From positions 1 through 64,000 of the forward strand of contig CAYNHT010000001.1 of assembly GCA_964397485.1 (NCBI GenBank): a DNA stretch of 64,000 nt, read 5' to 3'. A model generated the notes under the pieces. That model was not told the DNA's origin, searched no databases, and saw only the letters and a list, made by a program, of their open reading frames with translations. Source of the stretch: CAYNHT01 sp964397485 (GTDB lineage Bacteria > Bacillota_I > Bacilli_A > RF39 > UBA660). Position 1 is the stretch's first letter; every line of letters starts with the position of its first letter. The position numbers were made by a program, and so were the translations under genes. Shown piece after piece: positions 51,219-60,269 of this stretch.

Positions 51219-52490
51219 ATGTTTATAGATGAGGTAATAATTGAATTACAAGCCGGTGACGGTGGTAATGGATGTATGGCCTTCCGACGTGAAAAATATG
51301 TCGAGTTAGGCGGACCTTCTGGAGGTAATGGTGGGCGTGGTTCTAACATTATTTTTAAGGTTGATGAAGGTTTAAATACTTTAATTGATTTACGTTATAA
51401 AAAAATTATTAAAGGTAATAAAGGTTCGAATGGTGAAGGAAAAGGAATGCATGGGCGTAAAGCCGAAGATGTTGTTGTTAAAGTACCTCTTGGAACTGTT
51501 ATTACAGACTTAGAGACTAACTTAATCATTGCAGATTTAACAAAAAAAGAAGAAGAAGTTGTAGTTGCAAACGGTGGACGTGGTGGACGCGGGAATATTG
51601 CGTTTGCTACAAGAGCAAATCCTGCTCCAAGCATTGCTGAAAATGGTGAGCCTGGTGAAGTTAAAAAAATAAAAGTAGAAATTAAATTATTAGCCGATGT
51701 TGGTTTAGTTGGAATGCCTAGTGTTGGAAAATCAACATTAATTTCGAAAATTTCTGCTTCAAAACCAAAGATAGCTGCGTATCATTTTACAACTTTAAAA
51801 CCAAATTTAGGAGTCGTAAGAACAAAAGATAACCGTTCGTTTGTTGTAGCTGATTTACCAGGATTAATAAAAGGAGCATCTTTAGGTGAGGGGTTGGGTG
51901 ACCAATTTTTAAAGCATATAGAAAGAACTCGTGTTATAGCACACATCATTGATATGAGTGCCTTTGAAGGTAGAGATCCTTATGAGGATTATATGATTAT
52001 TAATGAAGAATTAAGAAATTTCAATGAGAAATTAATTGAAAAACCACAAGTTATTATTGCTAATAAAATGGATATGGAGCAAGCTAAAGAAAATTTAGAA
52101 GAATTTAAAAAGAAGGTTGATTTACCTATATATCCTATATCCGCTATGAATAGCATGGGGTTAGATGATGTTTTAGTTGTTTTGGCTAACATGTTAGACA
52201 AAATAGAAAAACATCCTTTATATGAAGAAGAAAAATTTGAAAGTCATATTTTATATAAATTTAAAAAAGAACAACCATTTAAAATATACAAAGATAATGA
52301 TGTTTGGGTTATTACTGGAGATGAAGTTGAAAAATTGTTAAAAATGACTCGCTTTAGTTCTGATGAAGCTGTATTAAGATTTACCAATAAACTTCGTAAA
52401 TTGGGAATTGATGACAAGTTAATTGAGATGGGTGCAGAAGAAGGAGATACCGTTAGAATTCTTGATTTTGAATTCGAATATAAAATATAA
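51219..52490 (+). CDS. obg: GTPase Obg/CgtA
   Basis: 423 residues from the ATG at 51219 (GTGAGGTGA upstream). The glycine-rich Obg domain (1-158) is followed by the G domain with GMPSVGKST (G1), DLPGLIKGAS (G3) and NKMD (G4), and a C-terminal OCT domain. It binds late 50S particles and ppGpp and, in B. subtilis, is needed for starting sporulation. It ends the rplU block as in Bacillus. Confidence 0.97.
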   Translation: MFIDEVIIELQAGDGGNGCMAFRREKYVELGGPSGGNGGRGSNIIFKVDEGLNTLIDLRYKKIIKGNKGSNGEGKGMHGRKAEDVVVKVPLGTVITDLETNLIIADLTKKEEEVVVANGGRGGRGNIAFATRANPAPSIAENGEPGEVKKIKVEIKLLADVGLVGMPSVGKSTLISKISASKPKIAAYHFTTLKPNLGVVRTKDNRSFVVADLPGLIKGASLGEGLGDQFLKHIERTRVIAHIIDMSAFEGRDPYEDYMIINEELRNFNEKLIEKPQVIIANKMDMEQAKENLEEFKKKVDLPIYPISAMNSMGLDDVLVVLANMLDKIEKHPLYEEEKFESHILYKFKKEQPFKIYKDNDVWVITGDEVEKLLKMTRFSSDEAVLRFTNKLRKLGIDDKLIEMGAEEGDTVRILDFEFEYKI

Positions 52491-52517
52491 AAAAGTGTTT
52501 ATTTAAACACTTTTTTT
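52490..52517. terminator. Terminator between obg and DUF192 gene
   Basis: AAAGTGTTT/AAACACTTT stem with flanking A's and T's. Confidence 0.8.
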
Positions 52518-52523
52518 GATTAA

Positions 52524-52820
52524 TTATATTTTAAAATAGTCGTTCATTGACAAATCAATTGTTGAGTTACTTGGTAACTCGTACGTGAAATATACGTTTT
52601 TTTTAGGAAGAATAACTTTCCAAGGTTTAAAATTACGATAAATATATAATATTTTATTACTTTCATCAGTCATTACAACATCAATCGATTGAAACATGAA
52701 AAATGTATGAATAGAATTGCATTTAGGAAAACATAGACCATAATCAAGTTGTTTTTTTCTAAACATCAATCCCAAAAATCTATTGAAAAAATTATTACAC
52801 ACTTTTATTTTCAAATACAT
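52524..52820 (-). CDS. DUF192 family protein
   Basis: 98 residues from the ATG at 52820 (a GTG one codon earlier is possible; the site is weak). FNRFLGLMFRKK, CNSIHTFFMFQSIDVVMTDESNKIL and the closing LPSNSTIDL match DUF192, a small beta-barrel family, usually periplasmic or extracellular. There is no signal peptide here. The function is not established. Confidence 0.85.
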   Translation of the reverse strand: MYLKIKVCNNFFNRFLGLMFRKKQLDYGLCFPKCNSIHTFFMFQSIDVVMTDESNKILYIYRNFKPWKVILPKKNVYFTYELPSNSTIDLSMNDYFKI

Positions 52821-52852
52821 CACCGTATTTAATATAACACATTAAAAAATAT

Positions 52853-52881
52853 TTGACAAATTATGCAAAAAAGTATAAACT
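52853..52881 (+). promoter_or_regulatory. SigA promoter of the Flp pilin gene
   Basis: TTGACA at 52853 and TAAACT at 52876, spacer 17. Confidence 0.65.
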
Positions 52882-52914
52882 TATATATAGTAGGGTAAGA
52901 TGGAGGTAAATAAG

Positions 52915-53115
52915 ATGTTAAAACTTAAAAATAATGGGCAAGCATTAGTAGAGTATCTCTTAATTATCGCGGTTGTTAGCGTAGTTGTTGTTAGTATTGT
53001 TAAATTATTGGGTGGATATTTACAAGACTCAATGACTAAATCATCTTGTACATTAGTTGACAAGGTGTATGTTGAGGGCGAGAGACCGGGAGAAGGAAGA
53101 TGTGAAGATAGATAA
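52915..53115 (+). CDS. Flp-type (type IVb) pilin
   Basis: 66 residues from the ATG at 52915, with TGGAGG eight bases upstream. A short basic head, then NNGQALVEYLLIIAVVSVVVV: the G/QALVEY motif, Glu at mature position 5-6 and a hydrophobic helix mark the Flp class. The small C-terminal part has two Cys (SSCTLVD and GRCED), possibly a disulphide. It is the main structural subunit of the Tad pilus. A terminator separates it from the rest of the cluster. Confidence 0.88.
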   Translation: MLKLKNNGQALVEYLLIIAVVSVVVVSIVKLLGGYLQDSMTKSSCTLVDKVYVEGERPGEGRCEDR

Positions 53116-53142
53116 AATGATAGTTTAAATATCATTTTTTTC
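53113..53142 (+). terminator. Terminator after Flp pilin gene
   Basis: AAAATGATA/TATCATTTT stem with T's, overlapping the stop codon. Confidence 0.75.
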
Positions 53143-53171
53143 TTGTTATATCATCTATAATTTGATATAAT
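53143..53171 (+). promoter_or_regulatory. SigA promoter of the tad machinery operon
   Basis: TTGTTA at 53143 and TATAAT at 53166, spacer 17. Confidence 0.6.
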
Positions 53172-53198
53172 TTTATTATGATATAGGGATGTGGTAAA

Positions 53199-53540
53199 AT
53201 GCTGAATAACAAAGGGCAGGCACTTGTCGAATTTATTATTATAATACCAGTTTTTATGTTTCTTGCTTTAGGGGTTATTGATTTTGGTAATATATTATAC
53301 CAAAAATATACATTAGAAAATGATTTGGATTTAGTTACCGATTTACATAAACAAGATAAAATCAACGATATAAACTCCTATATAAGTAATAAAAATATTA
53401 CTTATAATTATAATAACGAAGGTAATTTGACTACTATCATTTTATCGAAACCTATTAATGTAATGACCCCAGGGTTAAATTTAGTCCTTGGTAATACTTA
53501 TGTTATAAAGGCGGAACGTGTGGTTTACAATGAAGGATAA
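53199..53540 (+). CDS. TadE-like minor pseudopilin
   Basis: 113 residues. NNKGQALVEFIIIIPVFMFLALGVIDFGNILY is the TadE signature, with a prepilin-like cleavage region at the Gly and a hydrophobic helix. It is probably a minor pilin needed for Tad pilus assembly. It overlaps the next gene. Confidence 0.88.
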   Translation: MLNNKGQALVEFIIIIPVFMFLALGVIDFGNILYQKYTLENDLDLVTDLHKQDKINDINSYISNKNITYNYNNEGNLTTIILSKPINVMTPGLNLVLGNTYVIKAERVVYNEG

Positions 53541-53916
53541 TAAAGGACAAGTATTAGTTATGTTCATTTTATTACTACCGATTGTTTTGATGCTAATGGG
53601 GCTAATTATAGATACGGGACTACTTTTTATTGAAAAACGAAATGTTGATAATAACATAAAAGAAGTTATAGAATATCGTTTTGAAAGTGATACGGATGAT
53701 GAACAATTATACTCAATAATAGATAGTCTATTAGTAAGTAATATTAAAAATATAAAAAATAAAGAGATACATATATCAACCAATTATATCAGCATAACTA
53801 TAAATAAAGAAATTAAGGGAACTTTTTCGGTCCTTTTTAACAAAGATATTTATGAAATAAAAACTACTTATACTGGATATATAAATGGTAATAAATTAGT
53901 TATATCTAAAGAATAG
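53530..53916 (+). CDS. TadE/TadF-like minor pseudopilin
   Basis: 128 residues from the ATG at 53530 (a GTG at 53518 is possible). The head KDNKGQVLVMFILLLPIVLMLMGLIIDTG is of the TadE/TadG type, but the conserved Glu is replaced by Met (VLVMF). It overlaps the TadE-like gene by 11 bases. It is likely a second minor pilin or tether. Confidence 0.78.
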   Translation: MKDNKGQVLVMFILLLPIVLMLMGLIIDTGLLFIEKRNVDNNIKEVIEYRFESDTDDEQLYSIIDSLLVSNIKNIKNKEIHISTNYISITINKEIKGTFSVLFNKDIYEIKTTYTGYINGNKLVISKE

Positions 53917-53927
53917 AGAGGTGCATT

Positions 53928-54692
53928 ATGGCTATAAACAAAGCAAAAATTTTCACAGTTACTTCTGTTAAAGGAGGGGCTGGAAAAACAACAACTACAC
54001 TTAATTTAGCGGGGATTTTTAGTACGATGAAAAAACGCGTTCTTATCATGGATTTAGATTTATATGGAAGTGCAGTTGCGGCTTCTTTGAATATTTCAAA
54101 CGAAGTTGATTTATATAAATTAATTAGTGATTTAAATAACAATCGTTTTCGTAATATTGATAACTATATTGTTAAGTATAACGACTTTATAGACGTATTG
54201 CCAGCGCCAAAGGATCCAAGGTATGCTAACAAGATTAACAGTAAATACCTTAGTGTTGTTTTAGCTAAAACAAGCATTAAATACGATGTGATTTTGATAG
54301 ACACTAACCATATTCTTGATGAAATGAATTTAGTAGTATTAGATAACAGCGATATGATTTTATATGTTGTGACTAATGATCCAATCGATTTAAAAAATAT
54401 GAAAACAATGGTATCTATTTTTAAGGATATGGATAAGGATAATTACAAAATAATTTTAAATGAGTCTAAAGATAAATTAAGAAGTCATTTTAGTAAATAC
54501 GATATAAAAAATATTGTTAAAGATAATATTGATTACACTATACCAAGTGATTTTTATATTAAGAATATTGATAAATATATACTTGATGGTCAAATTTTAA
54601 CTTTAGATAAAAAAATAAATTTAACACGTCGTAAGGCAATTAGAAATTTTAATTTAATTGCTAATGCGTTATTGAAATCTGATAAGAAATAG
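53928..54692 (+). CDS. tadZ: TadZ/CpaE-like MinD-superfamily ATPase
   Basis: 254 residues. The deviant Walker A KGGAGKTTTTLNLA and IMDLDLYGSA identify a MinD/ParA-type ATPase. It lacks the receiver-like N-terminal domain of proteobacterial TadZ. In Tad systems this protein localises the machine at the pole. It sits between the minor pilins and the TadA ATPase. Confidence 0.87.
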   Translation: MAINKAKIFTVTSVKGGAGKTTTTLNLAGIFSTMKKRVLIMDLDLYGSAVAASLNISNEVDLYKLISDLNNNRFRNIDNYIVKYNDFIDVLPAPKDPRYANKINSKYLSVVLAKTSIKYDVILIDTNHILDEMNLVVLDNSDMILYVVTNDPIDLKNMKTMVSIFKDMDKDNYKIILNESKDKLRSHFSKYDIKNIVKDNIDYTIPSDFYIKNIDKYILDGQILTLDKKINLTRRKAIRNFNLIANALLKSDKK

Positions 54693-54704
54693 GAGGTAAC
54701 TAAT

Positions 54705-56021
54705 ATGAGAAAGTTTGTTGAAGAATTTGATGTAAAAGTTGATAGACCTTCTATGCAAGTAGTATCTGATTATGAAGCATTCCCTAATAAAATTTTGTTA
54801 GATGAACTTAGAAATAAAATTATTCAAAATTTAATTGATAATCATATAGAAAAGACTACTATGAGTGAATTTATTATTAGAGAAATAGATAAAACGTTAG
54901 AGGGTTATGATATATCGAATGTAGAAAGAAGTTACATTTATAATTTAATTGATAACGAAGTTAATGGGTATGGGCCTATTAGTGAATTGTTAGAAGATAA
55001 ATCTATAACTGAAATAATGGTTAACGGAAAAGATGAGGTTTTTGTTGAATTAGATGGTAGAGTTATAAAAGATGATAGTGTATCATTTATTAATGATGAT
55101 CACATAATTAGAACTATTCAAAGAATGATTCAACCTTTAGGAAGAACTATAGATACAGCTAACCCTATGGTTGATGCTAGACTAACAGATGGTTCAAGAT
55201 TAAATGCAGTTATTCCACCATTATCATTAAAAGGACCAATATTAACAATTCGTAAATTTAAAGATGATTTAGCAAATATCGATGATTTTTTAAGAACTGG
55301 TACTTTAACTCCTTATATGGCTAGATTTTTAGAAGCTTGTGTTTTAGCTAAATTAAACATTATTATATGTGGAGGAACGGGTAGTGGTAAAACAACTTTG
55401 TTAAACGTATTATCTTCGTTTATCGAAAGTCATGAACGTATTATTACAATTGAAGATGCTGCCGAATTAAGATTACATCAAAATCACGTTATTTCATTAG
55501 AAACAAGATTAGTCAATTACGAGGGTGAAGGAGAAATAACAATCCGTGATTTAGTTATTAACTCATTACGTATGAGACCAGATCGTATTATTGTTGGTGA
55601 AGTTCGAGGTAAAGAGGCGTTTGATATGCTTCAAGCTATGAATACAGGTCATAGTGGTAGTTTGACAACTATGCATGCTAATTCCCCGATTGATGCTTTA
55701 AACAGGCTAGAAACAATGATTCTGATGGCTGGAATGGAAATACCAATTAAAGCTATACGTGAATATATCGAAAATGCCATCGATATTGTAATCCAAGTTG
55801 AAAGACTTAGCGATGGGCGTCGTAAAATAATCAGTATTAGCGAGGTTGTTGGTATTGCAAATGAAACAATTGAATTAAAAGAAATATTTGCTTATACCCA
55901 AACAGGTATTTTAGCCAATGAAGAAGTTATAGGTGAATTCGTGTTACACGATTATATACCATTAGTTTACAAAAAGATCAAAGCTCGTGGTATTGAATCA
56001 TTAAAAGATATTTTTGAGTAA
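54705..56021 (+). CDS. tadA: TadA/CpaF secretion ATPase
   Basis: 438 residues. The N-terminal domain is followed by a T2SSE ATPase with GGTGSGKTTLLN (Walker A), DAAELRL, the Asp box region MRPDRIIVGEVRGKEAFDML (Walker B) and TMHANSP (His box). As a hexamer it powers assembly, and perhaps retraction, of the Tad pilus. AGGAGG precedes the ATG. It is followed by tadB and tadC. Confidence 0.95.
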   Translation: MRKFVEEFDVKVDRPSMQVVSDYEAFPNKILLDELRNKIIQNLIDNHIEKTTMSEFIIREIDKTLEGYDISNVERSYIYNLIDNEVNGYGPISELLEDKSITEIMVNGKDEVFVELDGRVIKDDSVSFINDDHIIRTIQRMIQPLGRTIDTANPMVDARLTDGSRLNAVIPPLSLKGPILTIRKFKDDLANIDDFLRTGTLTPYMARFLEACVLAKLNIIICGGTGSGKTTLLNVLSSFIESHERIITIEDAAELRLHQNHVISLETRLVNYEGEGEITIRDLVINSLRMRPDRIIVGEVRGKEAFDMLQAMNTGHSGSLTTMHANSPIDALNRLETMILMAGMEIPIKAIREYIENAIDIVIQVERLSDGRRKIISISEVVGIANETIELKEIFAYTQTGILANEEVIGEFVLHDYIPLVYKKIKARGIESLKDIFE

Positions 56022-56032
56022 GAGGTGATATT

Positions 56033-57547
56033 ATGGAAGAAAACCAAACAAATGGTTTAAATCTTTTTGAACATACTAACCCCACTAACAAGGATATAAA
56101 TGTTGTTTTCACACCAGATTCTTCCATAATTAGATATGAATATCGCATAGCTAAGGATGATGAATTGAGTGAATATATAGAAATTAACAATAATCATCCT
56201 TCAACAATTTTCCTTACCCAAACAGGTATATACAAAATTGAAATTAGAACATTTGATTCTTTCAATAATATAGGTATTATTGAAAGTGGGATATATAACA
56301 TTGATAAAGACAAACCAGTAATTGAAGTTAACGAGAGTAGTATTAATATGCAAATTGGTTCCAAACTTGAAGTTATGGAAGGCATAAGAGTATATGACAA
56401 ACAAGATGGTGATTTATTAAGTGAAGTTACTTCTAATTATAATGAACTTGATTTCACAACAACTGGGCTTAAAAAATTAATTTATACAGTTGAGGATCAG
56501 GCTGGTAATACAACTACTGCGACTGTTCAAATTAATGTTACTAAAAATTATTCAAATAGTCTTTTTGTTATTCAATCAGCTATTATTGCGATGCTACTTG
56601 TATTAATAGTAATTATAATTATTTATAGAAGAAGTATGAATCTAGAAAGAAGAATTGGAAAATACAGTATTCAATCAATCAAAGGAAATGGACTATCGCC
56701 GTTTGATAGTATACTTACTTTTTATAAAAAATTAATTAATATGTTAAATAAGAATTTATCTACTTCTATTTTTCTAAAAAAATATAGTAGAAGATATGAA
56801 AAATATGTCAATGCTATTGATCGTATTCATACAAGTGGAATGGATTTTGTTTGTAGTAAAGTTATAGTGTCATTTGTCTTCTTGTTGGTTGCTGTTTTTT
56901 CTAAAACTATTCAATATGAAATATTAAGTATTTATGAAATATTTTTCCCAATTGTCTTAGGATTTTTTGTTCCAGATATAATTTATATTTCTAAATATCG
57001 TATGTATAGAAATAAAATCGAAAATGATTTGTTACAAGCAATAATTATTATGAATAATGCTTTTAAATCAGGAAGAAGTATAACCCAGGCAGTTGAACTT
57101 GTAACAAAAGAATTAGATGGACCAATAGCTGAAGAGTTTAAGAAAATGCACTTAGAAATAACTTTTGGTTTAGCAATTGATGTTGTTTTCAAAAGATTTT
57201 CTGAAAGGATAAATCTAGAAGAAGTAACATACTTAACTGCATCACTTACTATTTTAAATAAAACCGGAGGTAATATAATAAAAGTATTCTCTTCAATTGA
57301 AAAATCACTTTTCAATAAGAAAAAATTAAAACTAGAATTACAATCTCTAACTGGTAGTTCGAAAATGATTGTTTATGTACTATCTCTTATTCCAATTTTA
57401 TTTGTTGGTTTAGTTAGTATTATAAATCCTAGTTATTTTGTACCTTTTTATACAACAACAGTTGGATTTATATTAACAGGGATGATGTTATTAATATATA
57501 TGACTTATATTTTCTTCGTACGTAAAATAATGAAAGTGAGGATGTGA
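56033..57547 (+). CDS. tadB: TadB-like platform protein with N-terminal Ig-like modules
   Basis: 504 residues, much longer than a usual TadB (about 300). Residues 200-504 are the T2SSF platform with ALLQAIIIMNNAFKSGRSITQAVE-like text and C-terminal helices. The extra N terminus has two modules. Residues 21-90 (RYEYRIAKDD...GIYNIDKDKP) and 91-170 (PVIEVNESS...YTVEDQAGNTTTATVQINV) match the Ig-like pair of the prepilin-like proteins at 1-5.4 kb. A membrane span (177-198) followed by YRRSMNLERR predicts that the N terminus is outside, yet there is no signal peptide. A TGA 18 bases upstream in frame excludes a longer start. Confidence 0.88.
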   Translation: MEENQTNGLNLFEHTNPTNKDINVVFTPDSSIIRYEYRIAKDDELSEYIEINNNHPSTIFLTQTGIYKIEIRTFDSFNNIGIIESGIYNIDKDKPVIEVNESSINMQIGSKLEVMEGIRVYDKQDGDLLSEVTSNYNELDFTTTGLKKLIYTVEDQAGNTTTATVQINVTKNYSNSLFVIQSAIIAMLLVLIVIIIIYRRSMNLERRIGKYSIQSIKGNGLSPFDSILTFYKKLINMLNKNLSTSIFLKKYSRRYEKYVNAIDRIHTSGMDFVCSKVIVSFVFLLVAVFSKTIQYEILSIYEIFFPIVLGFFVPDIIYISKYRMYRNKIENDLLQAIIIMNNAFKSGRSITQAVELVTKELDGPIAEEFKKMHLEITFGLAIDVVFKRFSERINLEEVTYLTASLTILNKTGGNIIKVFSSIEKSLFNKKKLKLELQSLTGSSKMIVYVLSLIPILFVGLVSIINPSYFVPFYTTTVGFILTGMMLLIYMTYIFFVRKIMKVRM

Positions 57548-57551
57548 TAAG

Positions 57552-58253
57552 ATGAATTCTCAAAATCAAATACTTCGAAAACTATATCGAGAAAAAGATA
57601 TTGCAAAAATACAAGACAAAATTGATATGTTAGGCAATGATGTTAAATTTGATGCTGTGAAATTTATGAATATGAGATTTCTCACTACACCGATTGTCTT
57701 TTTAATTATTTTATATACAACTGATTTGGGTTATGTTTATGCACCTTTTGGTATGTTGTTATATTACTATTTATATTATTATTTGACCTTAGAACTTCCT
57801 ATTAAAAGGAGAATCAAGAAGTTAGATCGTGAAGCTTTACATTTCTTTGAAATTTTAACATTGACTTTAGAGTCTGGTCGTAACCTAGAAAGTTCTTTAG
57901 AAGTCACATGTTTTAATGTTGATTCTGAAATATCTAATGAGTTTAAAAGTGCTTTATTTGAAATAAAGTTTGGTAAATCATTAATTGAAGCTTTAGAAAG
58001 TATGAAAAGAAGAATTCCTTCTGAAACTATTAATAATATAATTTTGAATATTACTCAAACTAATATTTTTGGAAATAGTATCTTAGATACAATGTATAAC
58101 CAAATTGATTTTTTAAGAGATAAACAAATACTAGGAATAAAAGAACAAATTAATAAAATTCCTAATAAAGTTAGTATAATATCCGTTATTTTTGTAGTAC
58201 CATTAATTTTAATTATGATTTTAGGACCATTTATTATTAATTTTTTACAATAA
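57552..58253 (+). CDS. tadC: TadC-like platform protein
   Basis: 233 residues. Membrane helices lie near residues 45-80 and at the C terminus; a T2SSF domain has FFEILTLTLESGRNLESSLEV and FGKSLIEALESMKRRIPSE. It pairs with TadB as the inner-membrane platform. It follows tadB by four bases and ends the tad operon. Confidence 0.9.
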   Translation: MNSQNQILRKLYREKDIAKIQDKIDMLGNDVKFDAVKFMNMRFLTTPIVFLIILYTTDLGYVYAPFGMLLYYYLYYYLTLELPIKRRIKKLDREALHFFEILTLTLESGRNLESSLEVTCFNVDSEISNEFKSALFEIKFGKSLIEALESMKRRIPSETINNIILNITQTNIFGNSILDTMYNQIDFLRDKQILGIKEQINKIPNKVSIISVIFVVPLILIMILGPFIINFLQ

Positions 58254-58286
58254 AATATGTATAATATAATATAGGAGGATGAATAT

Positions 58287-59606
58287 ATGTATCATTTTAT
58301 AGGGATAAAAGGGACAGGAATGGGGGCTTTAGCCCAGATTATGCATGATTTAGGATATAAAGTGCAAGGTAGTGATAAACCAGACCATTTTTTCACTGAG
58401 GAAGCCTTGCTTGAAAAAGGGATACCAGTATTACAGTTTTCTAAAGATAATATTAAAGAAGATATGATTATTGTCCAAGGAAATGCGTTTAAAGATGATC
58501 ATCCTGAAGTAGTTAGAGCCAAGGAATATAATCTTAAAATTTATACTTATCAAGAAATGGTTGGTAAGTTAACTAAAATGTTTGAAACCATTACAATTGC
58601 AGGTTGCCATGGAAAAACTACTACAACAGCCATGATGGCACATGTTTTAGACAATATTAAGGGTTGCAATTATTTAATTGGAGATGGAACTGGGAAAGCT
58701 AATAAGGAAAACGAGTATTTTGCTTTAGAGGCTTGTGAATATAAACGTCATTTTTTATCTTACAGTCCATATTATGCCATTATAACTAATATAGAATTGG
58801 ATCATATTGATTATTATTCAGATATTTCTGATGTTATAGATGCTTATCAAGCATATGCAAACAAAGCTGAAAAAATGGTTCTTGCTTGTGGTGATGATCC
58901 GTATACTCATTCGCTTGAAGTTAATAAACCTATTTTCTTTTATGGAGTAGATGAGGATAACGATATTATTGCAAAAGATGTTGAATATCATGATGAAGGA
59001 ACTGAATTTGACGTGTTCGTAGAAGGAAATTACTATGGTCATTTTGATTTACCTTTATATGGCAAACATATGCTTTTAAATGCTTTAGCTGTTATTGGTG
59101 TTTGTTATTATGAAAGGTTAGAAGCTAAAGAAGTTTCTAAGCATTTAAAAACGTTTAAAGGCGCTAAGAGACGTTTTAAAGAAAATGTTATTGATGATAT
59201 AGTCACTATAGATGATTATGCTCACCATCCAACTGAAGTAAAAGTAACAATTAAAGGTGCTCGTCAAAAGTATCCTAATAAAAAAATTGTTGCCATTTTA
59301 AAAACACATACTTTATCAAGAACTAAGGAATTTGCAGAAGACTTTGCTGATGCATTAAAGTTAGCCGATAAAGCATATGTGATGGATGTTGGGGTAGATA
59401 GAGCAGAAGTAGGTTATGATGATGTAACATGCGATGTTATCTTGGACCAACTTGAAAATGCCGAATACATGTCTTTAGAATTAGTAGATAAACTTTTGGA
59501 ATATAAAAATGCTGTTTTAATATTTATGAGTAGTAAAGATATATATATATTAAAAGATAAATATGAAGATAAATTAAAAGAAAAAAATGAAAAAGGGGAA
59601 CGATAG
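58287..59606 (+). CDS. murC: UDP-N-acetylmuramate-L-alanine ligase
   Basis: 439 residues, standard length. YHFIGIKGTGMGALAQIMHDLGY is the Bacillus-type MurC start, GCHGKTTTTAMM the ATP loop, and DDYAHHPTEVKVTIKGAR the C-terminal signature. It adds L-Ala to UDP-MurNAc in the cytoplasm, so the cell makes peptidoglycan. AGGAGG precedes the ATG. Confidence 0.95.
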   Translation: MYHFIGIKGTGMGALAQIMHDLGYKVQGSDKPDHFFTEEALLEKGIPVLQFSKDNIKEDMIIVQGNAFKDDHPEVVRAKEYNLKIYTYQEMVGKLTKMFETITIAGCHGKTTTTAMMAHVLDNIKGCNYLIGDGTGKANKENEYFALEACEYKRHFLSYSPYYAIITNIELDHIDYYSDISDVIDAYQAYANKAEKMVLACGDDPYTHSLEVNKPIFFYGVDEDNDIIAKDVEYHDEGTEFDVFVEGNYYGHFDLPLYGKHMLLNALAVIGVCYYERLEAKEVSKHLKTFKGAKRRFKENVIDDIVTIDDYAHHPTEVKVTIKGARQKYPNKKIVAILKTHTLSRTKEFAEDFADALKLADKAYVMDVGVDRAEVGYDDVTCDVILDQLENAEYMSLELVDKLLEYKNAVLIFMSSKDIYILKDKYEDKLKEKNEKGER

Positions 59607-59661
59607 TTCTTCTTTTATTTTAAAACAATTATTTATGTGTTATGATTATAGGGGTGATTAG

Positions 59662-60257
59662 ATGAAAATGGAATTAGAAATAACGGTGAAAGTTAATTCT
59701 ACATATGAAAAATTACATAATGATTTAGTAAAAAAGGTTTTCAAATAGTTGATCAATATCAATTAAATGACATTTATATGTTACCAGGTGAATTACAAAC
59801 GGATAAATTATCAATATTAGATATCTTAAAAAGGTGTGTATTAATTAGAGATATTGATAACAAAGTTAAGAAAATGACATATAAGTATAAAAAGTATTCT
59901 GATAATGGTGGCATATTAGAACAAGGTAAAGTTGAATGTAATATTGATTGTATTGACGATGCGAAATCTTTTTTAGAAGGTATAGGGTACCAAGAATTAT
60001 TTAAAATATATGATAAGATAACAGTATATTCTAATGGCATCAATGATTTTGCGGTTCAACAAGTTGAGGAACAAGGTATATATATTGAAATGGAACAAGA
60101 AAGTGAACACATTTCTAATAATAACGGTAATACTATTGAAGAAATGATAGCTAACATAAACAAATATGAATTAGACATTGATAAAAGCAATTATTTTGTT
60201 AAAAAAGCAGAAGTTGCATATAAAAGCAAGGTTCAAAGTAAAAAGCTTAGTAAATAA
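59662..60257 (+). pseudogene. CYTH-like protein gene with poly-A frameshift
   Basis: The ATG at 59662 has GGGGTGAT upstream and opens KMELEITVKVNSTYEKLHNDLVKK, with an ExE motif of CYTH type. After six A's (59730-59735) the frame meets TAG at 59746. Adding one A gives KKGFQIVDQYQLNDIYML and continues unbroken through the frame at 59778-60257 (198 residues in total). The ordinary downstream code and the intact signals suggest a recent slip, an assembly error or slippage-rescued expression. The protein would be a CYTH triphosphate-binding protein with an atypical C-terminal tail. Confidence 0.75.
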
Positions 60258-60269
60258 CTAAGCTTTTTT
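60241..60269. terminator. Bidirectional terminator
   Basis: AAAAGCTTAG/CTAAGCTTTT, 10 bp, between the convergent CYTH-like and rnhC genes. Confidence 0.85.
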
